From positions 2,611,001 to 2,675,000 of the forward strand of contig NZ_CP040813.1 of the NCBI RefSeq assembly GCF_009498295.1: DNA of 64,000 nucleotides, read 5' to 3'. Below are positions 19,752-28,902 of this stretch, in pieces. The notes under the pieces are model-generated. The model was given only the letters and a program-made list of their open reading frames with translations, was not told the origin of the DNA and did no database searches. The position numbers and the translations under genes were made by a program. The stretch comes from Oceanihabitans sp. IOP_32. GTDB taxonomy: Bacteria > Bacteroidota > Bacteroidia > Flavobacteriales > Flavobacteriaceae. Position 1 is the first letter of the stretch, and the number at the start of each line of letters is the position of its first letter.

Positions 19752-22700
19752 TTAGTCCTCAACCAAAACCCATTCGCCTTTTGTAATTAAAGGTTCGGCT
19801 TGCTTGTATTTAAGAGTCTTGTTTTCCCCGCTCATAACATGTTTGATGGTAACCCGATCGTTACGACCAATTTTTGGTCGGTCGCGCACAATAGTTTCAA
19901 CAACCTCTGGTTGGCGTTGGGTATTTCCAGCTGCTCTGTTTTGTGCAGAACGTTCATCAAGATTAGGAATTTCGTCTTTTTGAGTACTTAAATTTTCACG
20001 TTTTCGCGCTTTTGCTTCCTGAATAGTATCTTGAGTCTCTTGAGGTAATTCACCTTTAAATAAGAAAGAGATGACATCTTTATTGACTTGGTCTATCATG
20101 GCTTTAAACAATTCGAAGGCCTCAAACTTATAAATGAGCAAGGGATCTTTTTGCTCGTGAACAGCCAATTGAACAGATTGTTTAAGCTCGTCCATTTTTC
20201 GTAAATGGGTTTTCCAAGCATCGTCAATAATAGCCAGTGTAATGTTCTTTTCAAAATCGGTTACTAATTGTTTTCCGCCAGATTCATAAGCTTTTTCAAG
20301 ATCGGTAACAACATTTAAAGTCTTTACACCATCGGTAAAGGGTACCACGATACGCTTAAATTTATCGCGTTGTGTTTCATATACATTTTTAATTACAGGG
20401 AAAGCAATATCGGCATTTCGCTCCATTTTTTCCTTATAGAAACTAAAAGCAGATTGGTATATTTTCGAGGTTATTTCTTGAGCAGATAGTTTAGCAAATT
20501 CTTCTTCAGAAATAGGCGAGCTCATAGAGAAGTATCGAATCAATTCAAACTCAAAATTCTTATAGTCGTTCGCACCTTTGTTAGTTTCCACAACACCTTC
20601 AGAAGTGTCAAAAATCATATTCGCTAAATCCACGCGCAAACGTTCGCCATTAAGGGCATTATAACGGCGTTTGTACACCACTTCACGTTGGGCGTTCATA
20701 ACATCATCGTACTCCAGTAATCGCTTACGCACCCCAAAGTTATTTTCTTCAACTTTTTTCTGAGCACGCTCAATAGATTTTGAAATCATGGAATGCTGAA
20801 TTACTTCGCCTTCCTTTAATCCCATGCGATCCATCATTTTTGCGATACGTTCGCTACCAAATAAGCGCATTAAATTGTCTTCTAGCGATACGTAAAACTG
20901 CGAGCTACCCACATCACCTTGACGACCAGCACGTCCACGCAACTGTCTATCTACACGACGCGAATCGTGACGCTCTGTACCCACGATGGCTAAACCCCCA
21001 GCGGCTTTCACCTCGTCTGATAATTTAATATCGGTACCACGACCAGCCATATTTGTGGCAATAGTTACCTGTCCTGGTTTGCCAGCCTGATCGACAATTT
21101 CGGCTTCTTTTTTATGTTGTTTCGCATTTAATACATTGTGCGGTATTTTACGAAGGCTTAACATTTTGCCCAGTAGCTCACTTATCTCTACCGAGGTTGT
21201 ACCTATTAGCACCGGACGACCCGCTTGAGACAATTTGGTAACATCTTCAATAACAGCGTTGTATTTTTCGCGCTTTGTTTTATAAACTAAATCTTCTTTG
21301 TCGTCTCGAGCTATGGGTTTATTGGTTGGTATCTCAACAACATCTAATTTGTAAATCTCCCAAAACTCTCCAGCTTCTGTAACTGCAGTACCCGTCATAC
21401 CCGCTAATTTGCGGTACATTCTAAAGTAATTTTGAAGGGTAACCGTGGCAAAAGTTTGGGTGGCGTCTTCAATTTTTACGTTTTCTTTGGCTTCAATGGC
21501 TTGATGAAGGCCGTCTGAATAGCGACGACCATCCATAATACGACCAGTTTGTTCATCGACAATCATGACCTTATTATCCATAACCACATACTGGGTGTCT
21601 TTTTCAAATAAAGCGTAGGCTTTTAGGAGTTGATTTAGGGTATGGATACGCTCGGATTTTACACCAAATTCCTTAAATAACTCTTCTTTAAGGGTGGCTT
21701 CTTCTTCTGCCGAGAGCCCTTGAGCTTCAATTTTGCCAATTTCAACACCAATTTCTGGCATGATAAAAAAGTCTGGATTATCGGCTCCAGAGATGTATTC
21801 AATACCTTTGTCTGTTAATTCTATCTGATTATTTTTCTCTTCAATAACGTAGTATAAGTCGGCATCAACCTTTGGCATTTCGCGGTTGTTGTCCTGCATA
21901 TAAAAATTCTCTGTTTTTTGAAGCAATTGCTTAATGCCTTCTTCAGATAGAAATTTAATGAGTGCTTTGTTTTTAGGAATACCACGATACACTTGTAATA
22001 ATTTAAAACCACCTTCTTTAGTATCGCCAGCCGAAATTAGTTTTTTAGCTTCGGCTAGTACGCCAGTTAAGTATTTTTGTTGCACCGAAACAATATCATC
22101 TACCTTAGGTTTTAACTCGTTAAATTCATGACGTTCTCCTTGCGGTATAGGTCCTGAAATAATTAATGGCGTACGTGCATCATCAATTAAAACCGAGTCG
22201 ACCTCATCTACAATGGCGTAATGGTGCGGGCGTTGCACCAAGTCGTCTGGAGAGTGTGCCATATTATCACGTAAGTAATCGAAACCAAATTCGTTATTTG
22301 TACCGTAAGTAATATCGGCGTTGTAGGCTTTTTTTCTAGCATCGGAGTTTGGTTGATGGTAATCTACACAATCTACACTTAAGCCGTGAAACTCGAAAAT
22401 TGGCGCCATCCAAGCGCTATCACGTTTGGCTAAATAATCGTTAACGGTAACCAAGTGAACGCCACGTCCTGCTAAAGCATTTAAATAAACTGGCAAGGTT
22501 GCTACTAGGGTTTTACCTTCACCAGTTTGCATTTCGGCAATTTTACCTTGGTGCATGGCAACTCCACCAATTAGCTGTACGTCGTAATGCACCATATCCC
22601 AAGTAATTGGTTTTCCTGCGGCATCCCAAGAGTTAGACCAGATGGCTTTCGTGTCGTCTAAAGTTACATAGGTTTTGTCGCCAGATAAGCCTCTGTCAAA

Positions 22701-23105
22701 TTCGTTTGCAGTCACCGTAATACTGGTATTGTTTTTAAAACGTTTAGCTGTTTCTTTCACTACAGCAAAGGCTTCAGGCAGTATATCGTTTAAAGTTTTT
22801 TCTACGGCGAGGTAGGCTTCGTCTTCAATTTTATCAATTTCTAAATAAATATCTTCACGTTTATCAATATCCTCAGTAGCTTGAGCCTCTTTTAAAAGGG
22901 CTTCTTTTTTCTCGTAAAAAGGTTGACGCGTTTCGGATATTATAGCTTTAAATTCGGCTGTTTTTTCTCTTAATTGGTCGTGAGATAGAGCTTCTAAAGC
23001 TTTTTCAAAAGTCTTAACTTTTTCTACAATAGGCATTAACGCTTTCACGTCTTGTTTCGATTTGTCTCCAACAAATACTTTTAATACAGAATTTAAAAAA
23101 CTCAT
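19752..23105 (-). CDS. secA: Preprotein translocase ATPase SecA
   Basis: Motor ATPase that drives proteins through SecYEG. Walker A is in MQTGEGKTLVATLP, Walker B in VDEVDSVLIDDARTPL, then the preprotein cross-linking domain, IGTTSVEISE, NMAGRGTDIKL and the arginine finger region QLRGRAGRQGD. At 1117 residues it is much longer than the E. coli protein (901) through insertions characteristic of Bacteroidetes SecA. One such insertion falls in the nucleotide-binding region after GPIPQGERHEFNELK. The C-terminus ends in a TIKHVMSGENKTLKYKQAEP segment and lacks the Cys-rich zinc/SecB-binding tail. Transcribed alone, with a terminator at 19598-19626. Confidence 0.97.
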   Translation of the reverse strand: MSFLNSVLKVFVGDKSKQDVKALMPIVEKVKTFEKALEALSHDQLREKTAEFKAIISETRQPFYEKKEALLKEAQATEDIDKREDIYLEIDKIEDEAYLAVEKTLNDILPEAFAVVKETAKRFKNNTSITVTANEFDRGLSGDKTYVTLDDTKAIWSNSWDAAGKPITWDMVHYDVQLIGGVAMHQGKIAEMQTGEGKTLVATLPVYLNALAGRGVHLVTVNDYLAKRDSAWMAPIFEFHGLSVDCVDYHQPNSDARKKAYNADITYGTNNEFGFDYLRDNMAHSPDDLVQRPHHYAIVDEVDSVLIDDARTPLIISGPIPQGERHEFNELKPKVDDIVSVQQKYLTGVLAEAKKLISAGDTKEGGFKLLQVYRGIPKNKALIKFLSEEGIKQLLQKTENFYMQDNNREMPKVDADLYYVIEEKNNQIELTDKGIEYISGADNPDFFIMPEIGVEIGKIEAQGLSAEEEATLKEELFKEFGVKSERIHTLNQLLKAYALFEKDTQYVVMDNKVMIVDEQTGRIMDGRRYSDGLHQAIEAKENVKIEDATQTFATVTLQNYFRMYRKLAGMTGTAVTEAGEFWEIYKLDVVEIPTNKPIARDDKEDLVYKTKREKYNAVIEDVTKLSQAGRPVLIGTTSVEISELLGKMLSLRKIPHNVLNAKQHKKEAEIVDQAGKPGQVTIATNMAGRGTDIKLSDEVKAAGGLAIVGTERHDSRRVDRQLRGRAGRQGDVGSSQFYVSLEDNLMRLFGSERIAKMMDRMGLKEGEVIQHSMISKSIERAQKKVEENNFGVRKRLLEYDDVMNAQREVVYKRRYNALNGERLRVDLANMIFDTSEGVVETNKGANDYKNFEFELIRYFSMSSPISEEEFAKLSAQEITSKIYQSAFSFYKEKMERNADIAFPVIKNVYETQRDKFKRIVVPFTDGVKTLNVVTDLEKAYESGGKQLVTDFEKNITLAIIDDAWKTHLRKMDELKQSVQLAVHEQKDPLLIYKFEAFELFKAMIDQVNKDVISFLFKGELPQETQDTIQEAKARKRENLSTQKDEIPNLDERSAQNRAAGNTQRQPEVVETIVRDRPKIGRNDRVTIKHVMSGENKTLKYKQAEPLITKGEWVLVED

Positions 23106-23332
23106 GTGTATATATTTTATGTTTTTATTCTAAATGTTTTTATTAGCTATAAATGACTAAATACTTTTAAAAAAGTAGTGACTGTTATGAGTTGAAAAAA
23201 CAGTAGATAAGGTCTTTATCTTAAGTGAATTATACTAATTATAAAACATCTAGCGGTTTATATTTTATTTTTCTATTCTCGAAAAGCACTCAAAGATACA
23301 TTATGTTATGATTTTATAAAGATATAGACCGA

Positions 23333-23359
23333 AAAAAAAGCCTCAAATTGAGGCTTTTT
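23333..23359 (-). terminator. Intrinsic terminator of the DUF2795 gene
   Basis: Stem AAAAAAGCCTCAA / TTGAGGCTTTTT with a minimal loop and A/T runs on both sides, 13 bp after the DUF2795 stop on the minus strand. Confidence 0.85.
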
Positions 23360-23371
23360 AACTTTTTATTA

Positions 23372-23593
23372 TTAATATTCGTCCTCGTTCCAGAGGTAAT
23401 CTTCATCGGTTGGATAGTCAGACCAGATTTCTTCAATCGAATCATACGAGTCGCCTTCGTCTTCAATAGACTGCAAGTTTTCAACAACTTCCAACGGTGC
23501 ACCAGTTCTAATAGCGTAATCTATCAATTCGTCTTTGGTAGCGGGCCACGGTGCATCACTTAAATACGATGCTAATTCTAAAGTCCAATACAT
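23372..23593 (-). CDS. DUF2795 small acidic protein
   Basis: 73 residues. The block PATKDELIDYAIRTGAPLEVVENLQSI fits DUF2795, a short helical domain; the C-terminal half is very acidic and Trp/Tyr rich (IEEIWSDYPTDEDYLWNEDEY). No function is established for the family. It has its own predicted promoter at 23616-23623 and its own terminator at 23333-23359, both good signs of a real small gene. Confidence 0.85.
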   Translation of the reverse strand: MYWTLELASYLSDAPWPATKDELIDYAIRTGAPLEVVENLQSIEDEGDSYDSIEEIWSDYPTDEDYLWNEDEY

Positions 23594-23615
23594 GTTTTAT
23601 GCGTTTTAATTTTTG

Positions 23616-23623
23616 CAAAAATA
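23616..23623 (-). promoter_or_regulatory. Predicted -7 box of the DUF2795 gene
   Basis: On the minus strand TATTTTTG matches TAnnTTTG, 22 bp before the ATG at 23593. Confidence 0.55.
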
Positions 23624-23757
23624 AAATTTTAGTTTATATGGGCAAGTAAAAAACAGATTATTTATTTTTTATTTTTCGAAAGTTATTTTTTACAAGTTTT
23701 AAATCGGTTCGTTTTTACTGTGTTGCATAAATATTTGCAATATTTTTATTCTTTTTT

Positions 23758-23841
23758 AGGGTGTTACCACAAGGGTCGGGCTTTCCGTTGCTAGTCCTCG
23801 CTCGTGCCTCGCTGTGGGCTTTTCTCTGCAATCCCTAACAC
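23758..23841. repeat. GC-rich interspersed-type element
   Basis: An 84-bp block far richer in G+C than the surrounding AT-rich spacer: AGGGTGTTACCAC at the left, then GGGTCGGGCTTTCC, a CTCGCTCGTGCCTCGCTG core, and CAATCCCTAACAC at the right, with the tips partly inverted (GGGTGTTA / CCCTAACAC). It resembles dispersed repeats that I have seen in flavobacterial intergenic DNA. It occupies the centre of the 348-bp gap 23594-23941, which otherwise shows nothing. Confidence 0.55.
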
Positions 23842-23941
23842 AAATGGCATCTTATCAACTAATTTGGTCTTACTGTTAAAAAACGCAATATTTAAACAAG
23901 ATGGTGTAAAAAGCACCAGAGCTTTTTAAACTGTATTTAGT

Positions 23942-24514
23942 TTAAGTTTTTTCTGGAATCCATTTAATTTCATTAGCTTCTAAATCGAATGCCAATTTTC
24001 TGGCTAGGACAAAAAGATAATCCGAGAGACGGTTTAAATACGTTAAGGCATTGGGTTCAAAAGGTTCATACTCGTATAATGCGGTTGCAATACGTTCTGC
24101 TCGGCGACATACACAACGCGCAATGTGGCAAAACGATACGGTTTGATGGCCTCCTGGTAGCACAAAATTCGTCATAGGTGGTAGTTCATCATTCATGGCG
24201 TCCATTTCTTGCTCTAAACGTTCGATATTAGCCAAGGATATTTTTTCGATATTTAAGCGTTCTTTGCCACTTTTTAGAACGGCTTTTTCAGGATCGGTTG
24301 CTAAAATGGCGCCAATAGTAAACAATCTATCTTGAATATGCATTAACAAGTTTTTATAGTGCGCATTAATGTCTTGATCGCGAATTAAACCTAAGTGCGA
24401 GTTTAATTCATCTACCGTTCCATAGCTTTCAATACGTATATGGTGTTTTGGTACGCGCGTACCGCCAAATAATGAAGTGGTGCCATTATCGCCTGTTCGA
24501 GTGTATATTTTCAT
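23942..24514 (-). CDS. PduO-type ATP:cob(I)alamin adenosyltransferase
   Basis: Makes adenosylcobalamin from cob(I)alamin and ATP. The N-terminal ATP loop TRTGDNGTTSLFGGTRVPK (5-23), the YGTVDELNSHLGL helix and the CVCRRAERIATAL block with NRLSDYLFVLARKL near the C-terminus are those of the PduO family. Length 190 is standard. The start ATG at 24514 follows a promoter box by 5 bp. Together with meaB it indicates an adenosylcobalamin-dependent enzyme, probably methylmalonyl-CoA mutase, outside the window. No cobalamin riboswitch is visible upstream. Confidence 0.94.
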   Translation of the reverse strand: MKIYTRTGDNGTTSLFGGTRVPKHHIRIESYGTVDELNSHLGLIRDQDINAHYKNLLMHIQDRLFTIGAILATDPEKAVLKSGKERLNIEKISLANIERLEQEMDAMNDELPPMTNFVLPGGHQTVSFCHIARCVCRRAERIATALYEYEPFEPNALTYLNRLSDYLFVLARKLAFDLEANEIKWIPEKT

Positions 24515-24519
24515 GTTTT

Positions 24520-24527
24520 CAAAGTTA
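24520..24527 (-). promoter_or_regulatory. Predicted -7 box of the adenosyltransferase gene
   Basis: On the minus strand TAACTTTG matches TAnnTTTG and ends 5 bp before the ATG, implying a nearly leaderless mRNA. Confidence 0.55.
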
Positions 24528-24589
24528 TATAATTTCTAGCAAAGTTTGGCGCGCTTGTCCTGATGTTTTTTTGTGTTACTGCGTAAATA

Positions 24590-25918
24590 AATCTCAAACC
24601 ATAGTCGTAAGCCATTCGTGAAAATTAGTGAAATTCGTGTCCAAAACAATTCCAAAAAAAAGCTATAAACCCATTTTAGTAATTTCAATTTCTAAAGGTA
24701 GTTAAGAACTATGAGATGTCTCAATCGTACTTCATTTCGACATGACAAATACGCATTGTTATAATTCGTGAAAATTCGAGAAATTCGTGTCCAAAACAAT
24801 TCCAAAAAAAAGCTATAAACCCATTTTAGTAATTTCAATTTCTAAAGGTAGTTAAGAACTATGAGATGTCTCAATCGTACTTCATTTCGACATGACAAAT
24901 ACGCATTGGTATAATTCGTGAAAATTCGAGAAATTCGTGTCCAAAACAATTCTCTTATAATTCCAATAAGCAATCATATAACATTTAAACCTCTGCGAAT
25001 CTCTGTGAACACTCTGAGAATCTCCGTGGAATAATTACTCGCCAAGGCGCAAAGGCGCAAAGTTTTAAAATTGGTATCAAAATAATTTTTAAGATATTGT
25101 AATCCTTCATAAAACCGCTGTGAAAGCTTGTATAATAGTTTCAATTTCTAAAGGCAGTTAAGAACTATGAGATGTCTCAATCGTACCTCATTTCGACATG
25201 ACAAATACGCATTGGTATAATTCGTGAAAATTCGAGAAATTCGTGTCCAAAACAATTCTCTTATAATTCCAATAAGCAATCTTATCACATTCAAACCTCT
25301 GCGAATCTCTGTGTAAACTCCGTGAATCTCCGTGGAATAATTACTCGCCAAGGCGCAAAGTTTTAAAATTGGTGTCAAAATAATTTTTAAGATATTGTAA
25401 TCCTTCATAAAACCGCTTTGAAAGCTTGTAAAATAGTTTCTATTTCTAAATGCAGTTAAGAACTATGAGATGTCTTAATCGTACCTCATTTCGACATGAC
25501 AAATACGCATTGGTATAATTTGTAAAATTCGAGAAATTTGTGTTCAAAACAATTCTCTTATAATTCCAATAAACAATGATATAACATTCAAACCTCTGCG
25601 AATCTCTGTGTAAACTCCGTGAATCTCCGTGGAATAATTACTCGCAAAGGCGCAAAGTTTTAAAATTGGTGTCAAAATAATTTTTAAGATATTGTAATCC
25701 TTCATAAAACCGTTGTGAAAGCTTGTAAAATAGTTTCAATTTCTAAAGGCAGTTAAGAACTATGAGATGTCTTAATCGTACCTCATTTCGACATGACAAA
25801 TATGCATTGGTATAATTTGTGAAAATTCGAGAAATTTGTGTTCAAAACAATTCTATTATAATTACAATAAGCAATCATATAACATTTAAACCTCTACGAA
25901 TCTCTGTGGAATAACCCC
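24590..25918. repeat. Compound tandem repeat array, five units
   Basis: The segment beginning GTTAAGAACTATGAGATGTC recurs at 24701, 24851, 25159, 25455 and 25752. The first two copies are 150 bp apart and nearly identical. The next intervals are 308, 296 and 297 bp, because longer units carry extra modules: a CTCTGCGAATCTCTGTG / CTCCGTGGAATAATTACTCG block, a CAAGGCGCAAAG block (duplicated in one unit), and a GATATTGTAATCCTTCATAA block. A third module, ATTCGTGAAAATTCGAGAAA followed by TTCGTGTCC, occurs in every unit. No open frame runs through the array. It fills the gap between the adenosyltransferase and the methyltransferase genes. Confidence 0.9.
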
Positions 25919-26659
25919 TCAAACCCGAATAGTAAAATGCTCTTTAGCCTGCTCTTTTCTGAAAAAGACAAATCCCCAGAAAAAAGTATCGATAGTTACC
26001 TTAACTTTTGGATGTTGTTTTATGATTTCCCAAGCTTCTCGCATTTCCTTATTAGCATATATATTAGTAATAATAAAAACAGAATCGTTATGTGCTGTTT
26101 GGAAAAGGGTTTTAAAGTCGTTTAAAATGTTATTTTTATAAGGATTGTTGTTAAAGAAAATAAAATCGAACTGCTGTGAAGCTAATTTGGTAGCGAGGGC
26201 ATCTAGATTCCCCGTGATTACATCGATATGGTCTAGATTGTTTTTTTTAAAATGGGCTCTTATAAATTGAGATGCAGTGGCACAGGTTTCTAGCGTAGTA
26301 ATGTGTGCTTTTGGGTTTCCTAAATAAATAGCTTGAGTCGCAATACCACTTGATGTACCAACTTCTAGTACCGATTTAAATTTAAAATAGTTTGCAATTC
26401 GGTATAACAGTTTGGTTCTTTTGTAGCTTAGATGTGCATTCTTTAATGTTTGAGCGATAGGGTATTGTTTGTTTTTTAACACAAGATTACGATTGGGAAA
26501 AAGTGTTTTCTTGTAGTTTGCTATATTTTTATAGGCGGGATAATTGGTGTTGTTGTAAAAACACTGAGTCACCAAGCTGTACACAAAAGGGGAGTGCACA
26601 CCATGTTGATTGGTGCTTTTTAATAAAAACTTGATATATTGGGTACTTGGGTAGCTCAT
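25919..26659 (-). CDS. Class I SAM-dependent methyltransferase
   Basis: 246 residues from the ATG at 26659 (MSYPSTQYIKFLLK). A longer reading from a TTG at 26731 would add an unlikely hydrophobic leader. HGVHSPFVYSLVTQCFY marks a Bacteroidetes family of methyltransferases. The SAM-binding motif I is VLEVGTSSGIATQAIYLG, with the acidic end of strand 2 in ITTLETC and motif III near DFIFFNNNPYK. Fold resembles O-methyltransferases; substrate unknown. It is transcribed from the 299-bp spacer 26660-26958, where nothing else is seen. Confidence 0.85.
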   Translation of the reverse strand: MSYPSTQYIKFLLKSTNQHGVHSPFVYSLVTQCFYNNTNYPAYKNIANYKKTLFPNRNLVLKNKQYPIAQTLKNAHLSYKRTKLLYRIANYFKFKSVLEVGTSSGIATQAIYLGNPKAHITTLETCATASQFIRAHFKKNNLDHIDVITGNLDALATKLASQQFDFIFFNNNPYKNNILNDFKTLFQTAHNDSVFIITNIYANKEMREAWEIIKQHPKVKVTIDTFFWGFVFFRKEQAKEHFTIRV

Positions 26660-26958
26660 TTTATGTCCATAAAGAATTATAAGATAGAGATGCATAACAA
26701 TTTGAAAGCCATATGCCAGATTGGTCTCCAATTTGTTTTCTGTAGGTCAATGTGTAACATTTTTATAACATGTTGTTTAGTAAATGACAGGTATTTAGAG
26801 AACGAATACAAACGCATTCTTGTCAAGGCCTTATGTTTTGTATGTTAGTTTTTTTCGCTTAAACCTGATAGTTGTTAGCACTCTAAATTAATTTTTATCA
26901 TGTGCTTATAATATTTTTAATAAAACGTTGTGACTTGAGCTCTTTGCTAGAAAATAAA

Positions 26959-28821
26959 CTAGTCTTCTAATTTAGAAGATAACTCAAACCAGCGCTCTTC
27001 CTTAGCTTCAATAGTTTCAATAATTATTTGGAGTTCTTGAGACAGCGTGTTAATCTCATCTTGAGATAAATTTGGATTGTTAAATTTGTTTTCTAGTTCT
27101 TTTTTATCAAAAGTCAAGGATTTTATTTTGCTTTCAATATTATTGAGTTCTTTTTCTTCATTGTAAGACAATTTTTTGGTCTCATTTTGTTTCCAATCGC
27201 TTTTGTTTTTTTTCTCTTCAGTAACTTTTGGTGTTAGGGGCTGACTGTCTTCATAAATTCGATAATCGGTGTAATTACCTGGGAAATCTTCAACAATCCC
27301 TTCACCTTTAAAAACAAAAAGATGGTCGACCACTTTATCCATAAAGTACCTATCGTGAGATACCACAATAACACAACCCGGAAAATCTAATAAGAAACTT
27401 TCAAGTACGTTAAGCGTTACGATATCTAAATCGTTTGTGGGCTCATCGAGGATTAAAAAGTTGGGATTTTGTATTAAAACCGTGCATAAATACAAGCGCT
27501 TGCGTTCACCACCACTTAGTTTTTCTACAAAGTCGTATTGCTTTTTTCGGCTAAACAAAAAGCGTTCTAAAAGTTGTTGAGCACTAATCTGCCGTCCTTT
27601 TTTAAGCGGAATATAATCACCAAACTCTCTAATAACATCAATAACCTTTTGCTCGGGTTTAATGGTTATTCCATCTTGGGTATAATACCCAAACTTTACC
27701 GTTTCTCCTTTTGTGATTTTACCAGAATCTGGAGGTATGGTTTGCGTTAAAATATTTAAAAACGTGGTTTTCCCAGTACCATTTTTACCAATAATACCAA
27801 CACGTTCGCCTTTTTCGAAGTTGTATTCAAATTGATCGAGAATCACTTTATCTTTAAAGGCTTTAGAAACCTTATGGAACTCTAAGATTTTAGTGCCTAA
27901 GCGTTCCATATTTAATTCTAATTGAACCTCGTGCTCCTTCCTGCGTTGATGCGCACGGTGTTTTATATCGGCAAAGTCATCAATTCTAGATTTCGATTTT
28001 GTGGTTCGCGCTTTGGGTTGGCGGCGCATCCAATTTAATTCTTTTTTGTAAAGCTGCTTGGCTTTTCCGGTTTCGATCGTTTCTTGTTCGATCCTAGCGT
28101 CTCTTTTTTCTAAATAATAGGAGTAATTGCCTTTGTAACTGTATAGTTTACCTTCGTCTAATTCTATAATTTCATTACACACGCGCTCTAAAAAATAACG
28201 ATCGTGAGTAACCATAAACAAGGTGATATTTTCTTTGGCAAAAAAGGCCTCTAACCACTCGATCATTTCTAAATCTAAATGGTTGGTAGGCTCGTCTAAA
28301 ATTAACAAATCGGGTTTATTAATAAGAGCAATGGCTAAAGCGAGCCGTTTTTTCTGTCCGCCAGAAAGTATATTTACCTTTTGATTTATATTTTTTAATT
28401 TAAGCTTAAAAAGAATTTGATTGTATAGCGTTTCGAAGTCCCAAGCTTGATGGCGCTCCATGGCATCAAAAGCGCTTTGATAGGCCTCGGAATCGTCTGG
28501 GTTTAAAAGGGCTTTCTCATAATTAGAAATCACTTTTAAAATGGGGTTATCACTTGTTAAAATGGTTTCTTCAATGGTTAAGGTGTCATCAAATTTAGGT
28601 TCTTGCGAGAGGAATGCCACCTCTATGTCCTTCCTGTAAATAATATGGCCAGAATCGGGTTGGTCATCACCCGCAAGGATATTTAAAATGGAGGTTTTTC
28701 CAGTTCCATTTTTAGCAACAAAAGCAATTTTTTGATCTTTATGGATACTAAAAGATAGGTTCTCGAAAAGCGTAAGCTCTCCGTAAGATTTCGATATGTT
28801 TTCTACAGTTAAATAATTCAA
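26959..28821 (-). CDS. ABC-F family ATPase (Uup-like)
   Basis: Two fused ABC domains without membrane segments: first P-loop AKNGTGKTS with LSGGQKKRLALA signature, second P-loop GKNGTGKTT with LSGGERKRLYLC, each followed by LDEPTNHLDLE / LDEPTNDLDIV. A C-terminal coiled coil (about 530-620) contains many Lys/Glu. ABC-F proteins act on the ribosome; this layout is like Uup. There is no ATG at the N-terminus. TTG at 28821 gives MNYLTVENISKSYGEL, the start I expect for this family. A TTG at 28851 is also open but overlaps the U-tract of the upstream terminator, so I prefer 28821. Confidence 0.9.
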   Translation of the reverse strand: MNYLTVENISKSYGELTLFENLSFSIHKDQKIAFVAKNGTGKTSILNILAGDDQPDSGHIIYRKDIEVAFLSQEPKFDDTLTIEETILTSDNPILKVISNYEKALLNPDDSEAYQSAFDAMERHQAWDFETLYNQILFKLKLKNINQKVNILSGGQKKRLALAIALINKPDLLILDEPTNHLDLEMIEWLEAFFAKENITLFMVTHDRYFLERVCNEIIELDEGKLYSYKGNYSYYLEKRDARIEQETIETGKAKQLYKKELNWMRRQPKARTTKSKSRIDDFADIKHRAHQRRKEHEVQLELNMERLGTKILEFHKVSKAFKDKVILDQFEYNFEKGERVGIIGKNGTGKTTFLNILTQTIPPDSGKITKGETVKFGYYTQDGITIKPEQKVIDVIREFGDYIPLKKGRQISAQQLLERFLFSRKKQYDFVEKLSGGERKRLYLCTVLIQNPNFLILDEPTNDLDIVTLNVLESFLLDFPGCVIVVSHDRYFMDKVVDHLFVFKGEGIVEDFPGNYTDYRIYEDSQPLTPKVTEEKKNKSDWKQNETKKLSYNEEKELNNIESKIKSLTFDKKELENKFNNPNLSQDEINTLSQELQIIIETIEAKEERWFELSSKLED

Positions 28822-28854
28822 ATTAGATGTTTTTTTACAAATAACGGACAAAAA

Positions 28855-28884
28855 ACCATAACAACTTGTTTTCGGGTTATGGTT
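28855..28884 (-). terminator. Terminator between the Lnb-like and ABC-F genes
   Basis: AACCATAAC and GTTATGGTT form a perfect 9-bp stem; on the minus strand a run of Ts follows. It ends the transcript of the gene at 28903-30084 and lies only about 30 bp before the ABC-F start. Confidence 0.7.
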
Positions 28885-28902
28885 CGAATTTTAAAATTGT
28901 AA

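Noticed and set aside
23942-24600. Cobalamin riboswitch upstream of the adenosyltransferase gene
   Set aside because: The promoter box ends 5 bp before the ATG, leaving no room for a leader, and no B12-box-like sequence was seen.
24590-25918. Repeat array considered as a CRISPR
   Set aside because: The units are 150-308 bp and similar throughout; there are no 25-40 bp repeats with unique spacers and no cas genes nearby.
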